In this document: positions 18,901 through 25,392 of the stretch, piece after piece
Layout of the letters: every line of letters starts with the position of its first letter
How positions within the stretch are numbered: position 1 is the stretch's first letter
NCBI RefSeq assembly: GCF_003259435.1
Contig: NZ_QLMA01000008.1
Span: 1 to 64,000, forward strand
Origin: Chitinophaga dinghuensis
GTDB lineage: Bacteria; Bacteroidota; Bacteroidia; Chitinophagales; Chitinophagaceae
Direction of reading: 5' to 3'
Length of the DNA stretch: 64,000 bases
Made by a program: the position numbers and the translations under genes
Notes under the pieces: model-generated
Seen by the model: the letters and a program-made list of their open reading frames with translations, nothing else
What the model was told of the DNA's origin: nothing
Database searches by the model: none

Positions 18901-19276
18901 CGCTGCGGCGGGATTGTGTACCGTAACCCACTACCACTACTTCATTCATTTTCTGTACATCTTGTTCCAGTCTGGCGTTGATCTCTGCTTTTTCCCCTAC
19001 GGTAATTTCCTGCGGGAGATAGCCAGTATACCGGATTACGATGATCTCGCCGGGATTGACGAGTAGAGAGTAAGAACCGTCTGGTTGTACCTGTGTACCT
19101 CTGCTGGTACCTTTCACGCTAACGGTGGCGCCAATGAGTGGCGACTGATCTTCGCGGGCGATGATGTGGCCCGTGATTTTGCGTGACTGAGCCAGGGAAA
19201 CGGTGGCATAGCATAGGCCGATCAGTAAAAACAGCCCTTTTTTCTGGTTGATTAAAAAACGTTTCATAACGGACAT
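15944..19276 (-). CDS. SusC/RagA-family TonB-dependent outer-membrane transporter (NanO-like)
   Basis: An 1110-residue protein: signal peptide, CarboxypepD-regulatory-like domain (about 33-110, KITGHIIAREDQSPLIGATV), the SusC hallmark MNEVVVVGYGTQ, a TonB plug (about 120-240), then a 22-strand barrel that ends in the aromatic motif VLGVQVSF. It draws sialic acid or oligosaccharides across the outer membrane using TonB energy. It is the first gene of the nan operon and is divergent from the FadR-like regulator. An ATG three codons in (MKRF) is an equally good start. A palindrome at 19295-19311 sits just upstream and is a likely repressor site. Confidence 0.93.
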   Translation of the reverse strand: MSVMKRFLINQKKGLFLLIGLCYATVSLAQSRKITGHIIAREDQSPLIGATVSVKGTSRGTQVQPDGSYSLLVNPGEIIVIRYTGYLPQEITVGEKAEINARLEQDVQKMNEVVVVGYGTQSRRSVTTSIAKLDKEVLANAPRANVGSALQGTVSGLQVVNATGQPGATPVIILRGGASINSPGSPLVLVDGVIRSYADVPAEDIASVELLKDAAATAIYGARANNGVIIITTKQGKSGVAQVSYKFTGGYNKAREGYKYMGAKDYIYYTRLGYLNAGRTLSQVNTSRGMGLSTNPADLASFDIRQYNASTANLLTKGWDTVGDPYGGTIIFKDHGGEIENLVFRNTYTQDHYINVTGGNDKGKYFASFDYYKEDGVIVGSGYKRFSGDVNGSYKVKPNLEVGTGVTMSTASQLGVLAGEVNSLYRSLAIWPTFNPWLDSAKTMPNPGNSASDGNPLYWLQKTKRSAEVNRISANAFVKWDLLPGLYFRGTANMYLFENLNQSFQQATQTYANIFANPPSFSNTKRESITGFSRDFQQQYNGILNYTKTFADKHDLSVMLGTEYFGVKSLGLQVDGLNAPTDDIPTANASTTFNPTTSSTNLNNNYTTQSQYRIISTFGRLAYNYDQRYLLTMVFRQDAVSSLAKANRSGFFPGMSLGWNLHNEAFYKNANISHIISTVKPRVSYGVNGNVAGLGRYDVQGVYSLQTNYNGLAGFLNTAMPTPNLHWEKSKTTDIGVDLGFLDNRITLLFDYYNRKTSDLLTNLALPSYVGYDFVKTNLGTFQNKGYEFEVNATVLQSKSGVRLTVGANASFVKNKILQLPYNGNANNRQGGFQVYDDKTGNLIWVGGLQEGQTLGDIYGYKQVSIFRDDKDISDHAANRYDAVAKITGSGLPAGPNGHITPGDVNWLDKDRNDTIDSRDQVYLGNIYPKWTGGFNAHLSYKGISLYTRFEFATGHTIYNDLVARTLGNYQGTFNYIDLQKQAWSPTNTVTDIPKVYFADQVAGSKQNYTRANNANAVLNGNNSNFYEKGDYLACREITLSYELPKALLQRTHVFSASRIYMSANNLFYLTKFSGPSPEAPIDGSGSISGVYMGTYPTPRTYVLGVQVSF

Positions 19277-19294
19277 TTAGGCTTCAGAAATTGT

Positions 19295-19311
19295 ATTATG
19301 TATTACATAAT
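19295..19311. promoter_or_regulatory. Probable operator of the FadR/GntR regulator (17-base palindrome)
   Basis: ATTATGTA, T, TACATAAT is a perfect 17-base palindrome. Its core GT-ATT-AC matches the general GT-N(1-3)-AC pattern of GntR-family operators. It lies 18 bases before the SusC start and between that gene and the divergent FadR-type regulator. Binding here would cover the start region of the operon message. Confidence 0.6.
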
Positions 19312-19317
19312 GCACAA

Positions 19318-19347
19318 TAAAAGTAGGAAACAATTTTAATTAACCAA
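19318..19347 (-). promoter_or_regulatory. Tentative promoter of the nan operon
   Basis: On the minus strand TTGG, an 18-base spacer, and TACTTTTA approximate the Bacteroidota TTTG/TAnnTTTG promoter. The box lies just before the palindrome at 19295-19311, so a bound repressor would block it. The match is imperfect and untested. Confidence 0.3.
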
Positions 19348-19382
19348 GTATTTTTTACTTTTTTATATTCCGAAAACCTTTA

Positions 19383-19390
19383 TAAATTTG
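19383..19390 (+). promoter_or_regulatory. Possible -7 box of the FadR-type gene
   Basis: TAAATTTG is an exact match to the Bacteroidota -7 consensus TAnnTTTG, 63 bases before the regulator's ATG. No clear -33 TTTG box was found at the proper distance, so the call is tentative. Confidence 0.3.
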
Positions 19391-19453
19391 ATGAAGCTGT
19401 GTAAAAACAAGCCATCATCGCCGTTTTATCAAAATAATTAAGTACGACATTAT

Positions 19454-20161
19454 ATGAGTGCCCTGGAAGTATCGAAAAGTCTGCAAACGATTGATACCAG
19501 CTCGTTGGTAGACAAAGTGGAACGTAAGCTGATAGACCTTCTTATCAGCAAGGATTTCAAAGTGGGAGATTCTATCCCGAAAGAGCTGGAACTGGCGGAT
19601 TTACTGGGTGTGAGCAGAACAGTAGTCAGAGAAGCCCTCACCAGGCTGAAGACATTGGGACTGATAGAAACAAAGAAGAAGAGAGGGGCTGTGCTCACCA
19701 ATCCTGATCTGACAGGACTTTTGGAGAAAAGTCTTTATCCTGAAATCATGGATAAAAACACGCTCAGAGAGATTTTTGAGATGCGTCTTGCCCTCGAAAT
19801 AGGTATGGCAGACTTTATCATGGAAAGGGTTACTCCCAAGGATATTGAAGATCTGAAAGCCATCGTGGCCCATGAACCGGCCATTGCAGATCAGCACCTG
19901 TTCCAGATTGAACAGGAAATTAAATTCCATGGCAAATTATATGAAATCAGCGGCAACCAGGTACTCAAACGCTTCCAGCAAATGCTCTTGCCTGTATTTG
20001 ATTATGTACACCGCAGCGGCCTCCTAAAGAAAATGCCTAAAACCAAAAAGTTCGTTTCCCACAGAGGACTCGTGGAAATCATTGAAAACGGATCTGCAGA
20101 AATGCTCCGCAATGCCATGCGTAATCACCTGGAAAATCATTTCGCCCGCATTTTCGAATAA
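19454..20161 (+). CDS. FadR/GntR-family transcriptional regulator, likely controls the sialic-acid operon
   Basis: A 235-residue regulator. Residues 20-85 form the GntR winged helix (DSIPKELELADLLGVSRTVV, then REALTRLKTLGLI), and about 95-225 the helical FCD ligand domain, with metal- or ligand-binding histidines in KFHGKLYE and NHLENHFARIF. E. coli NanR belongs to the same family and is released by N-acetylneuraminate. The gene is divergent from the nan operon with a palindrome between them. This makes it the probable nan repressor, by context. The ligand is not shown by sequence. Confidence 0.85.
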   Translation: MSALEVSKSLQTIDTSSLVDKVERKLIDLLISKDFKVGDSIPKELELADLLGVSRTVVREALTRLKTLGLIETKKKRGAVLTNPDLTGLLEKSLYPEIMDKNTLREIFEMRLALEIGMADFIMERVTPKDIEDLKAIVAHEPAIADQHLFQIEQEIKFHGKLYEISGNQVLKRFQQMLLPVFDYVHRSGLLKKMPKTKKFVSHRGLVEIIENGSAEMLRNAMRNHLENHFARIFE

Positions 20162-20198
20162 CGGCTCAAACATACTACCCGCCTACATTTATGGGCAT

Positions 20199-20232
20199 AA
20201 AAAAAGACCCGCTTTTCAGCAGGTCTTTTTCT
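20199..20232. terminator. Bidirectional terminator between the FadR-type gene and the cold-shock gene
   Basis: AAAAGACCCGC and GCAGGTCTTTTT pair with one mismatch around TTTTCA. A-run on one side and T-run on the other allow it to serve both convergent genes. Confidence 0.65.
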
Positions 20233-20262
20233 TAAGTGACAAAACTATTATCTGAAATAATG

Positions 20263-20454
20263 TTATGCTAATCTTACGTTAACAGCGTTCGGACCTTTTC
20301 TGCCTTCTTCCACGTCGAATACTACGCGGTCATTCTCGCCGATGCTTTCTTTAATACCAGATACGTGAACAAAGATTTCTTGATTCGTACCTTCGATTTT
20401 AATGAAGCCAAAACCTTTAGTTTCATTAAAAAATTTTACAACACCTGTTTGCAT
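20263..20454 (-). CDS. Cold-shock protein (CspA family)
   Basis: A 63-residue single cold-shock domain. KGFGFIK (about 13-19) is RNP1 and IFVHVSGI (about 27-34) is RNP2, the aromatic patches that bind single-stranded RNA and DNA. Such proteins melt RNA structure and may act as transcription antiterminators. The gene has a long AT-rich upstream region (20455-20700), so a long structured leader as in other csp genes is possible but cannot be shown. It is convergent with the FadR-type gene and shares its terminator. Confidence 0.95.
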   Translation of the reverse strand: MQTGVVKFFNETKGFGFIKIEGTNQEIFVHVSGIKESIGENDRVVFDVEEGRKGPNAVNVRLA

Positions 20455-20700
20455 TTAATAAATTTTTAAAAGTTAATATATTCTCGCCATGTTACAGCCG
20501 GCTCGCTGTGCACCTACAAGAAAAAAGTAAGAAAGCTGTATGTAAAAAGTGAAGATTACGAACAGAATTGAAATACAATATTCTTAAGAAGCCTGACGAA
20601 GATAGGTCATATCTAAATACTATCCTAATTTTTTTCTTTTTTAACATACCGTATTTAACCCAATTTTTTATGCGCTTTTAAATATATTTTAGCAGAATAT

Positions 20701-21990
20701 ATGAAGCATCCTGATTCCTGGCGCATTAAAGCCATACTCACCGGCTCTGCCGGAAACATGGTAGAATGGTACGATTGGTACATCTACTCTACCTTTTCCC
20801 TGTACTTTGCGCCTGTCTTCTTTCCTAAAGGTAGCTACACGGCTCAGCTCCTTAATACGGCAGCCATCTTTGCAGTAGGCTTCCTTATGCGTCCCATCGG
20901 CGGCTGGTTATTTGGCCGTATTGCCGACAGGCAAGGGCGTAAAACCGCCATGACACTCTCCGTATTGCTCATGTCTTTCGGCTCTCTCCTGATCTGCTGT
21001 ACGCCTTCATTTGCCCAGATAGGTGTGCTGGCGCCAGTTTGCCTAACATTAGCCCGATTGCTCCAGGGACTCAGTGTAGGCGGAGAATATGGCACTTCCG
21101 CCACCTATCTGAGTGAAGTAGCCACCTCCAATCGCAGAGGCTTCTATTCCAGCTTTCAATATGTAACGCTGATTGGCGGCCAGTTACTGGCCCTTGGCGT
21201 ACAGATATTATTACAAAAAGTATTTCTAAGCCCCGAAGACCTCCACACATGGGGATGGCGTATTCCTTTCTTCATAGGGGCATTGCTGGCAGTTACAGTA
21301 TTGTATCTACGCAGAGGCATGCAGGAGTCGACCTCCTTTGATAAAGAACAAAAATCTAAAGAACAGGGCTCTGTACGCGCGCTGTTTACCAAACATCCCA
21401 AAGCGGTGCTTACGGTAGCTGGACTTACTCTTGGAGGTACAGTTGCGTTCTATACCTATACCACCTACATGCAGAAATTCCTCGTCAACACCGTTAAGAT
21501 GAGTATTGAAAGCGCTACCACCCTCACTTTCTGCCTCATGCTGATCTACGCCTGTATACAGCCTTTAGCGGGACTCTTATCTGACAAAATTGGCAGAAAG
21601 CCTATCCTTACTGCCTTTGGGATTGCAGGTACGCTTTTCACCGTCCCTATTCTGACGGCACTCAGTCACGCGACCTCCGCCTGGGAAGCCTTCTGGCTGA
21701 TACTAGCAGCGCTGCTGATTGTAACTGGTTATACCTCTATTAATGCAGTGGTGAAAGCAGAATTGTTTCCTGCGGAGATACGTGCGCTCGGAGTGGGTTT
21801 CCCCTACGCGATCACCGTGGCGATTTTCGGCGGAACCGCAGAGCCATTGGCACTATACTTCAAAAAACAAGGAATTGAATCCGGTTACTATTGGTATGTA
21901 ACCGCATGCATTTTCATTTCCTTAATGGTATACGTGTTTTCAAAAGATACCCGAAAAACATCCTGGCTGGATAAGGATACTCAGTCCTGA
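20701..21990 (+). CDS. MFS transporter of the metabolite:H+ symporter (MHS) family
   Basis: A 429-residue, 12-helix inner-membrane protein. MVEWYDWYIYSTFSLYFAPVF near the N-terminus, GGWLFGRIADRQGRK and GGEYGTSATYLSEVA are marks of the MHS family (KgtP, ProP, ShiA, CitA). These import organic acids, betaines or shikimate with protons. The precise substrate is unknown. Dicarboxylate, alpha-ketoglutarate or shikimate are all possible. Its last ten bases overlap the convergent rpiA gene. Confidence 0.85.
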   Translation: MKHPDSWRIKAILTGSAGNMVEWYDWYIYSTFSLYFAPVFFPKGSYTAQLLNTAAIFAVGFLMRPIGGWLFGRIADRQGRKTAMTLSVLLMSFGSLLICCTPSFAQIGVLAPVCLTLARLLQGLSVGGEYGTSATYLSEVATSNRRGFYSSFQYVTLIGGQLLALGVQILLQKVFLSPEDLHTWGWRIPFFIGALLAVTVLYLRRGMQESTSFDKEQKSKEQGSVRALFTKHPKAVLTVAGLTLGGTVAFYTYTTYMQKFLVNTVKMSIESATTLTFCLMLIYACIQPLAGLLSDKIGRKPILTAFGIAGTLFTVPILTALSHATSAWEAFWLILAALLIVTGYTSINAVVKAELFPAEIRALGVGFPYAITVAIFGGTAEPLALYFKKQGIESGYYWYVTACIFISLMVYVFSKDTRKTSWLDKDTQS

Positions 21991-22664
21991 CGCCCATAAA
22001 TACGTACTTCGCCGGCATCCGTTCCTATTATCAGGGTGCTGGCGAGGCCTATAAACAGCCCATTCTCCACCACTCCCGGAATATCGTTCAACTGTGCATG
22101 CAGCTTTTCCGGAGCAGCAATCTCCCCGATATGACAATCTGCAATGTAATTGCCATTGTCCGTGATAAATAATTGTCCCTCGCGGGTTCTCAAGACCGGC
22201 GCCACTTTCAGCTTCTCCAACTGATGCATGGTTAGCTCATGGGCAAAAGGAATAATTTCTACCGGTAAAGGAAATTTCCCTAATTGCGACACCAGTTTAC
22301 TTTCATCCGCAATCACGATCATACGACCAGCAGCCGCCGCTATGATCTTCTCGCGAAGTAAGGCCCCGCCTCCTCCTTTGATGAGCCGCAACTGTATATC
22401 TGTTTCATCGGCGCCATCAATATCGATGTCTATACCGGAGATTGCTGCAAAAGGCACTATAGTAATACCCTGCGCCTTCGCCAGTTGCTCCGATTCCACG
22501 GAAGTGGCGACGGCCCGTATCTCCAGACCTTCTTTCACCATCTCTCCTATCCGCATAATGACATAATACGCGGTGCTGCCTGTTCCCAGTCCCACCGTCA
22601 TTCCGGGTTCTATAAAAGTGGCGGCTTTGTCGGCCGCAGCTTTTTTTGCGATATTTATCTGCAT
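21981..22664 (-). CDS. rpiA: Ribose-5-phosphate isomerase A
   Basis: A 227-residue enzyme that interconverts ribose 5-phosphate and ribulose 5-phosphate in the pentose phosphate pathway. GLGTGST at 25-31 binds the phosphate, DGADE at 83-87 holds catalytic acids, and KGGGGALLREK has the conserved lysines. Length and motifs are standard for RpiA. It is convergent with the MHS transporter (10-base overlap) and divergent from the M28 peptidase gene with 57 bases between the starts. Confidence 0.95.
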   Translation of the reverse strand: MQINIAKKAAADKAATFIEPGMTVGLGTGSTAYYVIMRIGEMVKEGLEIRAVATSVESEQLAKAQGITIVPFAAISGIDIDIDGADETDIQLRLIKGGGGALLREKIIAAAAGRMIVIADESKLVSQLGKFPLPVEIIPFAHELTMHQLEKLKVAPVLRTREGQLFITDNGNYIADCHIGEIAAPEKLHAQLNDIPGVVENGLFIGLASTLIIGTDAGEVRIYGRQD

Positions 22665-22721
22665 GACAACAAATATAAGTCACACACCCGATTTGGAAAT
22701 CTTGCCGAACTCAACTAATTT

Positions 22722-24359
22722 TTGACCAAATATTTTGCTTTGAGAACACTACCACTGCTACTGCTGGCAGCTACCATTGGCCAACTTTCTGCCTCAGCGC
22801 AAGAAAACCAGGCTGCCCAGGCCATTAATGCTGCCGGTTTTACCAAACATATCAGTAAACTGGCTTCAGATGCCTTCGAAGGCCGCAGACCATTCACCCG
22901 CGGGGAAGACAGCGCCATACAATATATTGCGGCACAATTCAAGGAACTGGGACTGAAACCCGGTAACGGCAACAGCTATTTCCAGGAAGTGCCTATGGTC
23001 AATATCGCTTCCAGACCGGCCGACCAGCTGGTGATCAAAGGGAAAAATGATAGTATTTCCCTCCAATACCTGGAAGATTTTGTAGCTGCAACCAGGCGTG
23101 TACAAAACCAGGTACAGCTAAAAAATTCCGAACTGGTATTTGCCGGTTATGGCATTGTAGCGCCGGAATATAACTGGAACGACTATGCGGGATTGAATGT
23201 GAAAGGCAAAACGGTAGTAGTATTGGTGAATGACCCGGGCTTTGCAGACAGCACGCTCTTCAAAGGGAAAACCATGACCTACTACGGTCGGTGGACATAT
23301 AAGTTTGAAGAAGCTGCCCGTCAGGGAGCCGCCGGCTGTATCATTATTCATGAAACTGCCGCTGCCAGCTATCCCTGGAAAGTAGTGCGCAGCAGTTGGT
23401 CCAATTCCAAACTATATTTACAGACGCCGGATAATAATATGTCGCGCACCATCCTGGAAGGCTGGATATCTCAGGAATCCGCCCGCAAAATGTTTGCGCT
23501 GGCCGGTATCTCCCCGGATATCATGAACCAGGCTAAAAAGAAAGGTTTCAAGCCGGTAGACCTGCATCTCCAAACATCCATGGTGATTAATAATACCATC
23601 AAAAAATCAACTTCTCATAACGTATTGGGAATTCTGCCGGGTACAAAACGGCCGCAGGAAGCGGTGGTATATTCCGCTCACTGGGATCATTTTGGTATAG
23701 GAGAAGCGATAAAGGGAGATTCCATTTACAATGGCGCGGTAGATGACGCCAGTGGTACGGCAGGAGTTATTGAACTGGCTACTGCCTTTTCAAAGTTGAA
23801 ACAGAAGCCGGAACGTTCTGTGTTATTCCTGGCAGTAACCGGCGAAGAACAAGGACTGCTTGGGTCAGAATACTACGCGTCTCACCCGGTATTTGCTCCT
23901 GCTAAAACAGTAGCAGATATCAACCTGGATGTGATGAACTATTTCGGACGTACCCGCGATATCACCATTTATGGATTAGGACAATCAGAGCTGGACGAAT
24001 ATGCAGCCCGCGCCGCTGCCAAACAAGGCAGGGTAACGGCTCCGGATAATCATCCGGAAGGTGGCTGGTTCTTTCGTTCAGATCACTTTAACTTTGCAAA
24101 GAAGGGCATTCCAGGCCTGTATATAGGTCCGGGTACAGATGCCATCGGCCATGAACCAGGTTGGGCTGCAGAGCAGATAGCAACGTATAACCGTGAACGT
24201 TATCACTCACCCAAAGATGAGTTTGATCCCAACACCTGGATATTAGATGGTATGGTGGAAGACACACGGCTGTTGTTTGATATTGGTTATACATTGAGCA
24301 ATGAGACCACGTTCCCTAAATGGAAGCCCGGGTCAGAATTTAAATCACTCAGAAAATAA
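22722..24359 (+). CDS. Secreted M28-family metallopeptidase with PA domain
   Basis: A 545-residue zinc aminopeptidase or carboxypeptidase-like enzyme. A signal peptide (cleavage near 26) precedes a PA insertion (about 135-260) and the M28 core. The di-zinc site is visible: H320 in AHWDHFG, D341 in VDDASG, catalytic E375 and ligand E376 in TGEEQG, then the Asp in NLDVMN and His in RSDHFNF. The start codon is TTG: the in-frame TAA at 22716-22718 rules out an upstream start, and an internal ATG would remove the signal peptide. It probably digests peptides in the periplasm or outside. The next gene follows after 25 bases. Confidence 0.9.
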   Translation: MTKYFALRTLPLLLLAATIGQLSASAQENQAAQAINAAGFTKHISKLASDAFEGRRPFTRGEDSAIQYIAAQFKELGLKPGNGNSYFQEVPMVNIASRPADQLVIKGKNDSISLQYLEDFVAATRRVQNQVQLKNSELVFAGYGIVAPEYNWNDYAGLNVKGKTVVVLVNDPGFADSTLFKGKTMTYYGRWTYKFEEAARQGAAGCIIIHETAAASYPWKVVRSSWSNSKLYLQTPDNNMSRTILEGWISQESARKMFALAGISPDIMNQAKKKGFKPVDLHLQTSMVINNTIKKSTSHNVLGILPGTKRPQEAVVYSAHWDHFGIGEAIKGDSIYNGAVDDASGTAGVIELATAFSKLKQKPERSVLFLAVTGEEQGLLGSEYYASHPVFAPAKTVADINLDVMNYFGRTRDITIYGLGQSELDEYAARAAAKQGRVTAPDNHPEGGWFFRSDHFNFAKKGIPGLYIGPGTDAIGHEPGWAAEQIATYNRERYHSPKDEFDPNTWILDGMVEDTRLLFDIGYTLSNETTFPKWKPGSEFKSLRK

Positions 24360-24384
24360 AAAGAATAAATAAGGAGACTGTAAG

Positions 24385-25185
24385 ATGGTATTGTTTGGAC
24401 TGATTATGATGGGACTGATATTATTTCTCTATATCAGGAATGTTTTCATCCGACGCCGCGTATTACACGGCAATGTGCCGGATAGCTATGATGCATTACT
24501 GCAACAGCATGTAAGATACTATCAGCAACTGGATGAGGTGGACAAACAGCGATTCCGTGAAAAAGTAACACGTTTCCTTAAGCGTACTACCATCGAAGGG
24601 GTAGGTATTACCTTAGAACCACTCGATCGCGTACTTGTGGCTGCCAGCGCTATTATCCCCATTTTCGGGTTTAAAGACTGGGAGTATTTTAATCTGAGCA
24701 ATGTGATTGTCTATCCGGATACATTCAATGAAAGCTACCAGTATGAAGGAAATCGGAGAAATATTATGGGGATGGTAGGCAGCGGTCCTTTAAACGGCCA
24801 GATGATGCTTTCCCGAACTGCATTGCACGAAGGCTTCTCCAATACTACTGATAAGAGTAATACGGCGATTCATGAATTTGTACATCTGCTGGATAAAACG
24901 GATGGCTTTGTGGATGGCGTACCACGGGCACTGATTGAACACAGCTACAGTATTCCATGGTTAAAGCTAGTACATCAAACCATTCAGCAGATGGACGCCG
25001 GCCATACAGATATCAATCCTTACGGCGCTACCAATGAAGGCGAATTCTTTGCCGTGATATCAGAATATTTCTTCGAACGTCCGGATTTGCTGCAAGAGAA
25101 ACATCCGGAGTTATACAAGATGCTGTCACGCATATTCCAACAGGACCCTGCCGCTAATCATCAGCATCCGGAAACTGCTTCATAA
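24385..25185 (+). CDS. Zinc peptidase of the MtfA (M90) family
   Basis: A 266-residue protein with one N-terminal membrane helix (about 2-20) and an MtfA-like catalytic region. IHEFVHLLDKTDG gives the HExxH-type zinc site (HEFVH), and NEGEFFAVISEYFFERP supplies the third ligand region. E. coli MtfA clips or binds Mlc and affects glucose-PTS control; here the target is unknown because no PTS is in view. It follows the M28 peptidase gene by 25 bases and may share its transcript. The membrane anchor is common in Bacteroidota members. Confidence 0.85.
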   Translation: MVLFGLIMMGLILFLYIRNVFIRRRVLHGNVPDSYDALLQQHVRYYQQLDEVDKQRFREKVTRFLKRTTIEGVGITLEPLDRVLVAASAIIPIFGFKDWEYFNLSNVIVYPDTFNESYQYEGNRRNIMGMVGSGPLNGQMMLSRTALHEGFSNTTDKSNTAIHEFVHLLDKTDGFVDGVPRALIEHSYSIPWLKLVHQTIQQMDAGHTDINPYGATNEGEFFAVISEYFFERPDLLQEKHPELYKMLSRIFQQDPAANHQHPETAS

Positions 25186-25190
25186 GGAAT

Positions 25191-25210
25191 GTGGCGCCTT
25201 CGGCGCCTTT
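25191..25210 (+). terminator. Small GC-rich hairpin after the MtfA-like gene
   Basis: GGCGCC-TTC-GGCGCC directly followed by TTT makes a compact stem with a stable loop six bases after the stop. It is plausible as a terminator, although the T-run is short. Confidence 0.4.
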
Positions 25211-25221
25211 CAGCGGATGTA

Positions 25222-25390
25222 TTTCACGCAAAGCAGCAAAGAGGCAAAGCAGCAAAGGATGAAATTTTGTTGTTTATTTGAGTCCACTTTTTTGGGTGCT
25301 TAAATAACATCATTACATAATCAGTGCTATCAACAAAATAGCACCAAGATAATAATATCCATTGCTGCTTTGCTGCTTTGCGAGCATAAA
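25222..25390. repeat. Dispersed GCAAAG-type repeat with inverted arms
   Basis: The left arm at 25222-25272 reads CACGCAAAGCAGCAAAG, then GAGGCAAAGCAGCAAAG, then GGATGAAATTTTGTTG. The right arm at 25331-25390 carries CAACAAAAT and TTGCTGCTTTGCTGCTTTGC, the inverted form. The same unit occurs four times at 54935-55255. It fills the gap between two convergent genes. Repeats of this kind (GCAAAG with a 7-8 base beat) are common between genes in Bacteroidota; their function is not settled. Confidence 0.75.
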
Positions 25391-25392
25391 AA

